Both the position numbers and the translations under genes were made by a program. This document shows, piece after piece, positions 7,919-15,934 of a DNA stretch of 53,035 nt. Every line of letters begins with the position of its first letter. The first letter of the stretch is position 1. The notes beneath the pieces were generated by a model. The model did not search any database. It had not been told where the DNA came from and worked only from the letters and a program-made list of their open reading frames with translations. The stretch comes from Anaerolineaceae bacterium UBA6073 (GTDB lineage Bacteria; Chloroflexota; Anaerolineae; Anaerolineales; Anaerolineaceae): NCBI GenBank assembly GCA_002436085.1, contig DIXT01000004.1, forward strand, positions 1 to 53,035. The letters are read 5' to 3'.

Positions 7919-8665
7919 TCAGGCTGTCTTTTCGACAATCCAGAAATGGGAGAGCCCCAGGCGCTGAAGCGGGGTCTTTTCCAGCCACTGCAGTACAGCC
8001 CGCAAGGCGCGCCCCAGCCTGGGGCGGCGTTCAATAATGTTGTCATACGCGCCAAAAATCGTGCGCTTCTCAATAATCCTGACGGGCTGACTGCGGAAGA
8101 GTTCCGCGAGGTCCCGGCGGGTATAGATTTCCACATGCGGAGCGAGTTTATCCCTCCAGCGGCGCGGCAGGTAGTTCACCAGCGGGATATTACCGAAATG
8201 ATAGCGCCCGCGCCAGTAAACCCCGTGCGTTTCAAAGGGGTAGCCGCGGTTGGGGCAGAACAAGACCACGCGCCCGCCCGGTCTTAGCACGCGCACCATC
8301 TCGGTAACGGCAGCCTGGTCATCCTGGACGTGTTCCAGCACTTCGTGGCTGAAGACGAGGTCGATACTGGCGCTCTCAAAAGGCAGGTGCTCGCCCGCGC
8401 CGCATACCACCAGGGGTGAAAAAGCGCGGCTGTCCTGCACGCGCGGGAATTCGATATCCAGCCCGAGCGTCTGCCCGCAGATGGGGGTCAGGCGGCTCAG
8501 GTAAGTCCCCACCCCGCAGCCGTCCACCAGCACGCGCCCGTGCAGGCGTTCACCGGCAGCCTCCAGCAGCATGCCGAGCCGGCGCTGCTGCCCGGCGCGC
8601 CAGACGCGTGAAGGCTCGCCCCGGATGGCGGCTTTGTTCAAATCTTCAGGAATAACATGCGGCAT
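7919..8665 (-). CDS. Class I SAM-dependent methyltransferase
   Basis: A 248-residue methyltransferase. Motif I is VLVDGCGVGTYLSRL (about 45-60), the acidic strand end LGLDIEF binds the ribose, and the SHEVLEHV and VLRPGGRVV motifs are typical of the Methyltransf_11 group. The C-terminal half carries Arg/Trp-rich segments seen in enzymes that modify lipid or glycan acceptors, but the substrate is not known. It converges on the GH13 gene and is divergent from nothing close. A GC-rich hairpin (8684-8710) separates it from the flavoprotein gene upstream. Confidence 0.82.
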   Translation of the reverse strand: MPHVIPEDLNKAAIRGEPSRVWRAGQQRRLGMLLEAAGERLHGRVLVDGCGVGTYLSRLTPICGQTLGLDIEFPRVQDSRAFSPLVVCGAGEHLPFESASIDLVFSHEVLEHVQDDQAAVTEMVRVLRPGGRVVLFCPNRGYPFETHGVYWRGRYHFGNIPLVNYLPRRWRDKLAPHVEIYTRRDLAELFRSQPVRIIEKRTIFGAYDNIIERRPRLGRALRAVLQWLEKTPLQRLGLSHFWIVEKTA

Positions 8666-8683
8666 GGAAGCTATTGTACCAAG

Positions 8684-8710
8684 AGAGCGCCCTGTCAGAC
8701 AGGGCGCTCT
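8684..8710 (-). terminator. Hairpin between the flavoprotein and methyltransferase genes
   Basis: A perfect 11-bp stem AGAGCGCCCTG / CAGGGCGCTCT with a 5-nt loop, 4 nt past the flavoprotein stop on the minus strand. It lacks a clear T tract, so termination is probable but not certain. Confidence 0.55.
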
Positions 8711-8714
8711 GCGC

Positions 8715-9677
8715 TTACTTCCAGTCGACGCCCATATCGGAGCGCCCGCGCAGGTATTTTTCCACCGCGATGCCCGCTATGGCGCCGTCCGAAGCGGCGA
8801 TGACCGCCTGTTTGATGTGCTGACACAGCACGTCGCCTATAGCAAACACACCGGGCGTTTGGGTCTGAAATTCGCGGTCCACCATCAGGCAGCCGCTCGG
8901 GCTGGTTTCCAACTGACCTTGCAAGAAGTCCGTAATTGGCACCCCGCCTTGCAGATAAACAAAGACCCCATTCAGCGGCAGGTCCTGTTCGGTTTCGCTG
9001 CCGCGCTGGACGTAGCGCACGCCCTCTACGCGGTCTTTTCCGTAAATTTCGCGCAGCGTGGCGCTGGTAAGCAGTTCAATTTTCGGGTTGGCGCGCATCT
9101 CCCGCACCAATTCCGCCGGGGCCAAAAGTTCGGGCGCGGGGCAAAAAAGATAAACCTTGCTGGCAAAGCGGCTCAGGTACAGCGCTTCCTCAACGGCTTC
9201 GTCGCTCTTGCCTGCCACCGCCACGACAGCCTGCTTAAAAAAGGCTGCGTCGCACACCGCGCAGTAAGAAACACCGCGCCCCAGCAGCTCCGCCTCACCC
9301 TTTATCAGGTTGCTTCTGCCCAGGGAACCGGTGGCAATCACCACCGCCCGGGCTGAATACACCCCGAAATTCCCAAAAACCAGTTTTGGGTCAGAAGAAA
9401 GGTCAGCGCCAATAGTCTTGTCGTTCACGTACTTTACGCCAAAGCTTTCCGCCTGTTGGCGGATGGTGCGCAGCAAGTCAGCGCCGGCGATTTCCCCCGG
9501 GATGCCCGGGAAATTGGCAATCTTGCTGGTGATGCCAAGCGCGCCAGTGGTCAGGCCTTTATCCAGGATGAGCGTGCTCAGGTTGGCGCGGGCTGTGTAT
9601 ATCCCGGCCGTGGAGCCGGCAGGTCCGCCGCCTATAATGACCACATCGTAAATTGTTTCAGGGTTTTGTTCTGACAT
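8715..9677 (-). CDS. Thioredoxin-reductase-like flavoprotein with altered pyridine nucleotide site
   Basis: A 320-residue protein of the low-molecular-weight thioredoxin reductase family. FAD binds through GGGPAG (16-21) and the C-terminal FAIGDV motif, and the redox pair is C139-A-V-C142 (family norm CATC). The second Rossmann site is unusual: where the family has GGGDSA it reads VAGKSDEA (155-162), and the NADPH-selective HRR segment is replaced by FCPAPE. It may take electrons from NADH, ferredoxin or another donor, as ferredoxin- and deeply branching thioredoxin reductases do. No thioredoxin gene is adjacent. Candidate -10 TATACT lies at 9711-9716 on the minus strand. Confidence 0.85.
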   Translation of the reverse strand: MSEQNPETIYDVVIIGGGPAGSTAGIYTARANLSTLILDKGLTTGALGITSKIANFPGIPGEIAGADLLRTIRQQAESFGVKYVNDKTIGADLSSDPKLVFGNFGVYSARAVVIATGSLGRSNLIKGEAELLGRGVSYCAVCDAAFFKQAVVAVAGKSDEAVEEALYLSRFASKVYLFCPAPELLAPAELVREMRANPKIELLTSATLREIYGKDRVEGVRYVQRGSETEQDLPLNGVFVYLQGGVPITDFLQGQLETSPSGCLMVDREFQTQTPGVFAIGDVLCQHIKQAVIAASDGAIAGIAVEKYLRGRSDMGVDWK

Positions 9678-9757
9678 AAATCTGTCCTTTGATATCGTTT
9701 AATTCCATAAAGTATATTCACTTCTAAGGGCACTTTTGCTGGACGCCTAAGGTTTAC

Positions 9758-9787
9758 CTGACAATTTCTCAACCGACGGAGTAGAAT
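9758..9787 (+). promoter_or_regulatory. Candidate promoter of the mevalonate operon
   Basis: CTGACA (9758-9763), 18-nt spacer, TAGAAT (9782-9787), giving a leader of about 90 nt before the HMG-CoA reductase start. Confidence 0.45.
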
Positions 9788-9883
9788 CCCGTTCAGGCAC
9801 ACGAAATTTCAGAAGCCTGATAGTTTTTTAGAGACCCGGGATGATAAACCATACTGAAAGATGGAAGATTGCCGGCTGGATGA

Positions 9884-11182
9884 ATGGAGAGCGGCACGTT
9901 GGAACAGAAAAAGTTTTATCAGATGAGCCTGGCGCAACGTCGGGAGTGGCTGCAGAGCCAGACGCTGCTAAGCGTTGACGATATGACAGCCTGGTCACCT
10001 GAGAATGGCTTGAGCGCTGAGCGGGCTGACCACATGATTGAAAACGCTGTGGGCGTGTTCGCGCTGCCCCTGGGTATTGCCCAAAACTTTGTGGTGAACG
10101 GACGCAAAGTGCTGGTGCCGATGGCAGTGGAAGAGCCCTCCGTTTTGGCGGGTGTGTCGTTCATGGCCAAGCTGGCGCAGGCTGGGGGCGGGTTCCGGGC
10201 CAGGGCGAGCGCGCCGGAGATGATTGCCCAGATCCAACTGCTGGATATCAAAGATTTAGACGCTGCACAAGCCTTGATTCTGGCGCACACAACCGAACTG
10301 CTTGCCTGCTTACACGGTCTGCACCCGACCATCGAAAGCCTGGGCGGCGGCGCGCGCGACTTGCAGGTACGGCGGATTGAAAACTCCGCGATTGGTCCCT
10401 TCCTGGTTGTGCATCTGATTTACGACGTGCGCGATGTGATGGGCGCTAACGCGGTGAACTCCGCTGCCGAAGCCCTGGCTGGACCGCTGGAACTGTTGAC
10501 TGGCGGGCGGGCGCACCTGCGCATTCTCTCCAACCTGGCGGAACGCCGGCTGGCGCGGGCGGAAGTGAGCATCCCAGCCGAAGCGCTGGGGTTTGGGGTT
10601 TACAGCGGTGACCAGGTGCGCGGCGGCATCCTGGAAGCCTGGGCTTTTGCCGCGGCCGACCCATACCGGGCAGCCACGCACAATAAAGGCATTATGAACG
10701 GCGTGGACGCGGTCGTCATCGCGACCGGCAACGACTGGCGCGCGGTAGAAGCCGGCGCGCACAGCTTCGCCGCCCGCGGTGGAAGCTATACCAGCCTTTC
10801 CACCTGGAGTAAGGGCTCTGACGATGCGCTTAACGGCGCGCTGGAACTGCCTATGGCGGTGGGCATCACTGGCGGTTCCACCCAAAGCCACCCGGGAGCC
10901 CGCACGAACCTGCGCCTGATTGGCGCGCGCAGCTCAGGCGAACTGGCCGGGATTATCGCAGCCGTTGGTCTGGCGCAAAACATGGCGGCACTGCGCGCCC
11001 TGGCCACTGAAGGCATTCAGCGCGGACACATGCGCCTGCACGCCCGGCAGGTGGCGCTCTCCGCGGGGGCTGGCGCCGACGAGGTTGACCGCCTGGCAGC
11101 CCAGCTGGCGCAAGAGAATGCCATTAGAATCGAACGCGCCAGGGAAATCCTGGACGACTGGAGAAAGAACAAGCATGACTGA
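9884..11182 (+). CDS. mvaA: Hydroxymethylglutaryl-CoA reductase, class II
   Basis: A 432-residue enzyme that reduces HMG-CoA to mevalonate (or the reverse). Sequence blocks match class II reductases: ENAVGVFALPLGIA near 53-66, VPMAVEEPSV with the catalytic Glu at 83, THNKG with K268, the GND motif with D283, and H382 near the C-terminus. Numbering is almost identical to the Pseudomonas mevalonii enzyme. Here it is biosynthetic by context, since HMG-CoA synthase follows with an 8-bp overlap. The start is uncertain: ATG 9884, or a TTG 15 nt later that has a GGAGAG site at good spacing. Confidence 0.93.
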   Translation: MESGTLEQKKFYQMSLAQRREWLQSQTLLSVDDMTAWSPENGLSAERADHMIENAVGVFALPLGIAQNFVVNGRKVLVPMAVEEPSVLAGVSFMAKLAQAGGGFRARASAPEMIAQIQLLDIKDLDAAQALILAHTTELLACLHGLHPTIESLGGGARDLQVRRIENSAIGPFLVVHLIYDVRDVMGANAVNSAAEALAGPLELLTGGRAHLRILSNLAERRLARAEVSIPAEALGFGVYSGDQVRGGILEAWAFAAADPYRAATHNKGIMNGVDAVVIATGNDWRAVEAGAHSFAARGGSYTSLSTWSKGSDDALNGALELPMAVGITGGSTQSHPGARTNLRLIGARSSGELAGIIAAVGLAQNMAALRALATEGIQRGHMRLHARQVALSAGAGADEVDRLAAQLAQENAIRIERAREILDDWRKNKHD

Positions 11183-12263
11183 ACACACACACAACCAGGA
11201 TAAATCAGCGCTGCTGCTGAAACCCGACCGGCAGGTTGGCATCATCGGTTACGGCGCTTACGTGCCGCGCTACCGGCTGCCCGCCAAAGAAATCGCGCGC
11301 ATCTGGGGCGCAGGCGACGAAGGTCTGCCGATTATCGAAAAGGCGGTGGCAGGATTGGACGAGGACGTTATCACCATGGCGGTGGAAGCCGCCCGCAACG
11401 CGCTCAAACGCGCCGGAATTGACCCCCTGGAGCTGCGGGCTGTGTGGGTGGGGTCTGAATCGCACCCCTACGCGGTCAAACCCAGCGGCACCATCGTGGC
11501 GGAGGCCATTGGCGCCTCGGTCAACATCCAGGCAGGGGACTGGGAATTTGCCTGTAAAGCCGGCTCTGAGGCGATGGTGGCAGCCATGGCTATGGTTGGC
11601 TCGGGGATGGGTAAATACGCGCTGGCCATTGGAATGGACACCGCCCAGGGTAAACCCGGCGATGCCTTGGAGTACACCGCCGCTTCGGGCGGGGCGGGCT
11701 TCATTTTCGGACCAGCGGAAGAGTCGCTGGCTGTGATTGAAGCGGCTTATTCGTACGTTTCTGATACGCCGGATTTCTGGCGGCGCGCCCACGCGGTTTA
11801 CCCGGAGCATGGGCAGCGTTTCACTGGCGAGCCAGCTTATTTTCAACATATACTGGCTGCCTCCCGGACGATTATGGAAGCTTCCGGATTGAAAGCCGCG
11901 GACTTTACCCGCGCGGTTTTTCATCAGCCGAACACCAAATTCCCGCAGCGCGCCGGCAAAGAGCTCGGCTTTAGCCCGGAACAAATCAAAACAGGGCTGC
12001 TCTCCCCAGTGATTGGCAACACCTACGCCGGAGCGTCCCTGATTGGCTTGAGCGCGGTGTTGGACGTTGCCCAGCCGGGCGACCTGATTTTAATGACTTC
12101 CTACGGCTCAGGGGCCGGTTCGGATTCATTTATTTTGCGCGTGCGCGAGCCCATTCTGGAACGACAGGGGAAAGCGCTCTCTACGCAGGATTACATCGCC
12201 CGCCGCACGGAAATCGATTACGCTACCTACGTGCGCTTCCGCGGCGAAATCGTCGTCCGGTAG
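11175..12263 (+). CDS. Hydroxymethylglutaryl-CoA synthase, archaeal type
   Basis: A 362-residue HMG-CoA synthase that condenses acetyl-CoA with acetoacetyl-CoA. The catalytic triad is intact: E95 in GSESHPYA, nucleophile C127 in EFACKAG, and H250 in VFHQPN. The short length and the FACKAGSEA signature mark the archaeal-type family, not the eukaryote/Firmicutes enzyme. The start ATG lies inside the end of mvaA (8-bp overlap), so translation is coupled. The thiolase-like gene follows after 7 nt. In archaea this enzyme forms a complex with thiolase and a DUF35 protein that shares one CoA site; no DUF35 gene is seen here. Confidence 0.93.
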   Translation: MTEHTHNQDKSALLLKPDRQVGIIGYGAYVPRYRLPAKEIARIWGAGDEGLPIIEKAVAGLDEDVITMAVEAARNALKRAGIDPLELRAVWVGSESHPYAVKPSGTIVAEAIGASVNIQAGDWEFACKAGSEAMVAAMAMVGSGMGKYALAIGMDTAQGKPGDALEYTAASGGAGFIFGPAEESLAVIEAAYSYVSDTPDFWRRAHAVYPEHGQRFTGEPAYFQHILAASRTIMEASGLKAADFTRAVFHQPNTKFPQRAGKELGFSPEQIKTGLLSPVIGNTYAGASLIGLSAVLDVAQPGDLILMTSYGSGAGSDSFILRVREPILERQGKALSTQDYIARRTEIDYATYVRFRGEIVVR

Positions 12264-12270
12264 GTCAGCG

Positions 12271-13446
12271 ATGAACACGAACAGACAGGACGTAGTCATT
12301 GCGGGCATCGGGCAGACCGATGTGGGCGAGCTTTGGGATGTTTCCCTGAGGGATTTGGGCGTGCGCGCCATCCAAGCTGCGCGAGAGGACGCCGGCGGGC
12401 TGGTTCCCCAGGCGCTGTATATCGGCAACATGCTGGCGGCCAGCGCGTCGCACCAGGCCAACCTGGGGGCGCTGCTGTGCGAATGGGCTGGCTTGAAGGG
12501 CGCTGAAGGCACGACGGTGGAGGCGGCGGACGCTTCCGGCGGGGCGGCGCTGCGCATGGCGTACATGGCGGTAGCTTCCGGCATGGTGGACGTCGCGGCG
12601 GCGGTCGGCGTGGAGAAGGCGACGGACGTGCTCGGGAGCGACATCGAGTCCCTCAGCACGCGCAACCTGGACGCGGATTATGAAGCCAATGAGGGGCAGA
12701 CGCCGGTGGGTCAGGCCGCGCTTTTAATGCAGCGCTACCTGCATGAAAACCAATTCCCGCGTGAGGCTTTGGCTGCTTTTCCGGTCATCGCGCACGCGAA
12801 CGCGGTAAACAATCCGCACGCCATGTATCGCAAACCCATCAAAACCGAAAGCTATCTCAAATCCGGGGCTGTGAACGGACCGTTCAACCTGTATGACGTG
12901 GCCCCGCTGGCGGACGGCGCTGCCGCGGTTGTGCTCACCCGCGCCGGGCTGCTGCCGAAAGGGTTGGCGCACCCGCTGGTGCGGCTGGCCGGCTCCAGCC
13001 TGGTGGTTGACCGGCTGGCGCTGCACGACCGACAGGACCCTCTGTTTTTTGAGGCAGCGGCGGTCTCGGTCCAGCGCGCTTGCCTGAAGGCGGGCATCAG
13101 CCTGGCGGATGTCGACTTTTTTGAGTATTCCGACATTACCACGCTGCATGCCATTTTGTCTCTGGAGGCGGCCGGCTTTGCCCAGCGCGGGCAGGGCTGG
13201 AAACTGGCCAGCGACGGCAACTTGCTCCTGACCGGATCCCTGCCTGTAGCCACGCTGGGTGGGCATAAAGCGCGCGGCAACCCGATTGGCGCGGCTGGCG
13301 TGTACCAGGCCGTAGAAGCCTGCTTGCAGCTGCGCGGAGAGGCCGGCGGAAGCCAGGTGCCGCATGCCCGCTTTGGGATGATACAGTCGCTGGCCGGCAC
13401 CGCTTCCACCGCCGTCACGCATATACTGGAACGCCGGGACGCATGA
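12271..13446 (+). CDS. Thiolase-like protein of the archaeal (SCP2-like) type, catalytic residues replaced
   Basis: A 391-residue thiolase-fold protein directly downstream of HMG-CoA synthase, where archaea encode acetoacetyl-CoA thiolase. The overall pattern is thiolase-like (EAAxASGGAALR, GGxKARGxPIGAAG, a C-terminal SLAGTASTAV). However, the nucleophile Cys position is Asp (D87 in VEAADASGG), the HDxF-type His is Ser (S287 in EYSDITT), and the His of GHPxGATG is Asn (N337 in RGNPIG). It therefore probably cannot perform the normal reaction. It may be a structural partner of the synthase or have changed chemistry. The mevalonate operon ends here with a hairpin terminator at 13500. Confidence 0.85.
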   Translation: MNTNRQDVVIAGIGQTDVGELWDVSLRDLGVRAIQAAREDAGGLVPQALYIGNMLAASASHQANLGALLCEWAGLKGAEGTTVEAADASGGAALRMAYMAVASGMVDVAAAVGVEKATDVLGSDIESLSTRNLDADYEANEGQTPVGQAALLMQRYLHENQFPREALAAFPVIAHANAVNNPHAMYRKPIKTESYLKSGAVNGPFNLYDVAPLADGAAAVVLTRAGLLPKGLAHPLVRLAGSSLVVDRLALHDRQDPLFFEAAAVSVQRACLKAGISLADVDFFEYSDITTLHAILSLEAAGFAQRGQGWKLASDGNLLLTGSLPVATLGGHKARGNPIGAAGVYQAVEACLQLRGEAGGSQVPHARFGMIQSLAGTASTAVTHILERRDA

Positions 13447-13499
13447 AAAGCGGGCTTTCTCAAGAGTCTGTTTAGACCGTAAATCCCCATCCATATTGT

Positions 13500-13540
13500 A
13501 CAGCCTGTGCTTAACCCAGGCTTAACCCAGGCTGTCTTTT
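13500..13540 (+). terminator. Terminator of the mevalonate operon
   Basis: ACAGCCTG (13500-13507) pairs with CAGGCTGT (13528-13535), followed by CTTTTATT. The loop contains an 11-nt direct repeat (GCTTAACCCAG twice). Confidence 0.65.
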
Positions 13541-13585
13541 ATTAGCGCGCATGGTAAACTTACACCCGTGAAGGAATAATTACCC

Positions 13586-14704
13586 ATGAACCAACGTGTC
13601 ATTTATCCATTTTCAGCGATTGTCGGGCAGGAACGCATGCGCAGGGCGCTCATCCTGAACGCGGTTTATCCGCGCATTGGCGGCGTGTTGATTCGGGGCG
13701 AACGCGGCACGGCGAAATCCACCGCGGCGCGTGCCCTGGCGGCGCTGCTGCCGGAAGAAGCCGTGATAGAAGGCTGCCGCTTTGGATGCAGCCCGCACGA
13801 CCCCAGCCACTGGTGCACGGAGTGCCTTGAGCGCGCCGCGGCTTCAGACCAGCCGCTGCCTTCGGTCATGCGCCCGACGCCTTTTGTGAACCTGCCAGTT
13901 TCCGCCACTGAAGACCGCGTGGTGGGCACGCTGGATATTGAGCGCGCCATCCAGAAGGGCGAGCGGCATTTTGAGCCCGGCGTTTTGGCGGCTGCCAACC
14001 GCGGTCTGCTCTATATTGACGAAGTAAACCTGCTGGATGACCACGTGGTCGATATTCTCCTGGATTCAGCCGCGATGGGCATGAACATTGTGGAACGCGA
14101 AGGTATTTCCTTCAGTCATCCCGCGCGCTTCATTTTGGTGGGAACCATGAACCCGGAAGAAGGCGACCTGCGCCCGCAGCTGCTGGACCGTTTTGCCCTC
14201 TCCGTGGAAATCCGTGGTATTTTGGATAAACGTTCCCGCGTGGAAATTATGCAGCGCAACGTTGCTTTTGAGCAAGACGCGGAAAGCTTCCGTCAGGAAT
14301 GGCTGCCGCAGGAACAGGCGCTCTCTGCCCAAATCCAAAGAGCGCGCCAACTGGTAGACTCGGTTACGTACACTACCCGGGACCTGCTGGTCATCGCCGA
14401 CCTGACCTCCTCTATGGAAGTCGACGGGCACCGCGCCGACCTGGTTATCCTGAAGGCCGCCCGCGCCCAGGCTGCCTTTGACGGACGCACGCGCATCAAC
14501 CAGAGCGATATTGCTCTGGCAGCCGAGCTGGCGCTGCCGCACCGCGTGAAGTCAGGTCCCTTCCGCAAATCCGACCTGGGCGTTGAAGCGCTGGAGGAAC
14601 GGATTGAGCAGTTAAAGGGGCAGGCAGTCAGCGAGGAAGAAGAAGGGCTGCCGGCAGAGGGTGAAGAAGGTAAAAAAAAACTGACACCTTGGATGGACCC
14701 GTAA
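13586..14704 (+). CDS. Chelatase AAA+ subunit (ChlI/BchI-like), zero-frame product of a chlD-type gene
   Basis: A 372-residue AAA+ ATPase of the magnesium/cobalt chelatase family. Walker A is GERGTAKST (38-46), Walker B LLYIDE (141-146), sensor region MNPEEGDLRPQLLDRF (188-203). A four-Cys insertion (C64, C68, C77, C80) is typical of ChlI. The C-terminus is an acidic linker (EEEEGLPAEGEEG) ending in Lys residues encoded by an A9 run. Eight codons after that run the frame stops. An AAGGA site precedes ATG 13586. Chelatase I subunits power metal insertion by CobN or ChlH, neither of which is in the window. The neighbouring VWA domain lies in the -1 frame. Confidence 0.9.
   Translation: MNQRVIYPFSAIVGQERMRRALILNAVYPRIGGVLIRGERGTAKSTAARALAALLPEEAVIEGCRFGCSPHDPSHWCTECLERAAASDQPLPSVMRPTPFVNLPVSATEDRVVGTLDIERAIQKGERHFEPGVLAAANRGLLYIDEVNLLDDHVVDILLDSAAMGMNIVEREGISFSHPARFILVGTMNPEEGDLRPQLLDRFALSVEIRGILDKRSRVEIMQRNVAFEQDAESFRQEWLPQEQALSAQIQRARQLVDSVTYTTRDLLVIADLTSSMEVDGHRADLVILKAARAQAAFDGRTRINQSDIALAAELALPHRVKSGPFRKSDLGVEALEERIEQLKGQAVSEEEEGLPAEGEEGKKKLTPWMDP
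14656..14682 (+). promoter_or_regulatory. Candidate programmed -1 frameshift site (A9 slippery run)
   Basis: Nine consecutive A residues (14672-14680) are read as AAA AAA AAA in the AAA+ frame. A -1 slip makes the next codons ACT GAC ACC, which is the frame of the VWA domain. Shine-Dalgarno-like AGAGGGTG (14656-14663) and GAAGG (14666-14670) lie upstream, as in dnaX-type sites. The VWA frame has a TAA at 14671-14673, so it can be entered only from the run onward. Confidence 0.75.
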
Positions 14705-15654
14705 GCCTTGACCCGGATGACCCGCTAATTCCGGTAGGCGAAGGGCAGCAGCAAATATTTACCGAATTGAACCCGCGCTGGTGGGATGGGGGAACGGTCG
14801 TCAAACCAGGCGAGACCTTTGAGACCCGCGCTCTGGATACTCCGCTGGATGAAATTGTGCGCAAGCATGGGGGCAGGCGTTCCGAAACCTATACTGACCG
14901 CAAGCGCGGGCGCTACATCCAGGCGCGCCCTTCCCCCTACAAAGCCTATGACCTGGCTTTTGACGCTACCTTCCGGGCTGCTGCGCCGTTCCAGAAAGAG
15001 CGCGGCGAACTCCGCGCGCAGGAACAGATAGCCTTCGCGGTGCGCCCCAATGATTACCAGAAAAAAGTCCGTGTGAAAAAAACCGCCAACCTGATTCTCT
15101 TTCTGGTGGACGGCTCGTGGTCGATGGCGGTAGCGGAGCGCATGGCTGCTACCAAAGGCGCGATTTTATCCCTGCTGAACGACGCCTATCAGCGGCGCGA
15201 CAGGGTGGGACTGGTGGTCTTCCAGAAAGACCGCGCCACGTTGGTGCTTGCGCCAACCAACTCCGTGCTGCTGGCGCAGCGGGCGTTGGCGGATATCCCG
15301 GTTGGCGGCAAAACGCCCCTCGCGGCCGGGTTGGTGATGGCATACGAAGTGATTACCCGCGAGCGCATTCTGCACCCGGACGTGCAGCCGCTGTTGATCG
15401 TGCTCACCGATGGCGCGGGCAATGTGCCATTAGGCAAAAAGCTGGTCAAGGAGGAAATCCGGGAGCTTGCCAGCCTCTATTCCAAGAAAAACATCCACAG
15501 CGTGGTGATTAACATGGAGAAAAAAGCCTTTGACCAGGGCTTGGCGCAGGAGCTGGCAGACCAGATGGGCGCGGCTTGCTACACCCTCGAAGAAATCCGG
15601 GGGGAAACGCTTTATAACACGGTACAAAAGGAAATGCAGGCTGCACAGGCTTAG
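14689..15654 (+). CDS. VWA domain part of the chelatase medium subunit (ChlD-like), -1 frame
   Basis: The 321-residue open frame holds a von Willebrand A domain with a metal-ion-dependent adhesion site: D141-G-S143-W-S145, a Thr in GGKTPLA and Asp in LTDGAG. This is the C-terminal domain of ChlD/CobT-like chelatase subunits. The only early start is TTG 14689, without a ribosome site; the next in-frame start codons would cut into the protein. I therefore infer it is made mainly as a -1 frameshift fusion with the AAA+ domain from 13586, about 689 residues, the usual ChlD size. The zero-frame product would supply the small subunit. The alternative is a separate gene with weak TTG initiation. Confidence 0.85.
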   Translation: MDGPVSLDPDDPLIPVGEGQQQIFTELNPRWWDGGTVVKPGETFETRALDTPLDEIVRKHGGRRSETYTDRKRGRYIQARPSPYKAYDLAFDATFRAAAPFQKERGELRAQEQIAFAVRPNDYQKKVRVKKTANLILFLVDGSWSMAVAERMAATKGAILSLLNDAYQRRDRVGLVVFQKDRATLVLAPTNSVLLAQRALADIPVGGKTPLAAGLVMAYEVITRERILHPDVQPLLIVLTDGAGNVPLGKKLVKEEIRELASLYSKKNIHSVVINMEKKAFDQGLAQELADQMGAACYTLEEIRGETLYNTVQKEMQAAQA

Positions 15655-15673
15655 CGCAGAGAGAGCCCCCTCA

Positions 15674-15934
15674 TTAACAGGTTATTTCAACTGCTTCAAC
15701 GGTCACTTCCGGAAAAAATTGGTGGATAGTCCCCGCGACCCAACCCTGCAGCGTGGCTGGCAGCAGCGGACAGCCTTCGCAGGCGCCTCCCAGGCGCACT
15801 TTCACCAAGTCCCCCTCGATTGAGACCAGCTCCACTGAACCGCGGTGGAACTGCTCAATGTAAGCGCTGATCTGGTCAATCAGGCCGGCGATTTTTTCTT
15901 CTCTGCTGAATTGCGAGACCTGGTCGGTGTTCAT
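15674..15934 (-). CDS. NifU C-terminal domain protein (Nfu-type Fe-S scaffold)
   Basis: An 86-residue single-domain NifU-C protein. The Fe-S binding motif GACEGCPLLPATL matches GxCxGCPxSxxTL, with the usual Ser replaced by Leu. Such proteins assemble or carry Fe-S clusters to apo-enzymes. The start at ATG 15934 is preceded by GAGGAAG; the frame is open upstream but without homology. It converges on the VWA gene with a 19-nt gap and is followed by no partner gene, so client proteins are unknown. Confidence 0.88.
   Translation of the reverse strand: MNTDQVSQFSREEKIAGLIDQISAYIEQFHRGSVELVSIEGDLVKVRLGGACEGCPLLPATLQGWVAGTIHQFFPEVTVEAVEITC

Noticed and set aside
8684..8710. Riboswitch or attenuator before the methyltransferase
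   Set aside because: Only a single simple hairpin right after the flavoprotein stop; read-through control is not supported.
9884..11182. HMG-CoA reductase as a mevalonate-degrading enzyme because it is class II
   Set aside because: The operon with HMG-CoA synthase points to biosynthesis; class II enzymes are not always catabolic.
13586..15654. Evidence for chlorophyll synthesis from ChlI/ChlD-like proteins
   Set aside because: No other bch gene is present, and ChlI/ChlD-type subunits also serve CobN cobalt chelatases, so phototrophy cannot be inferred.
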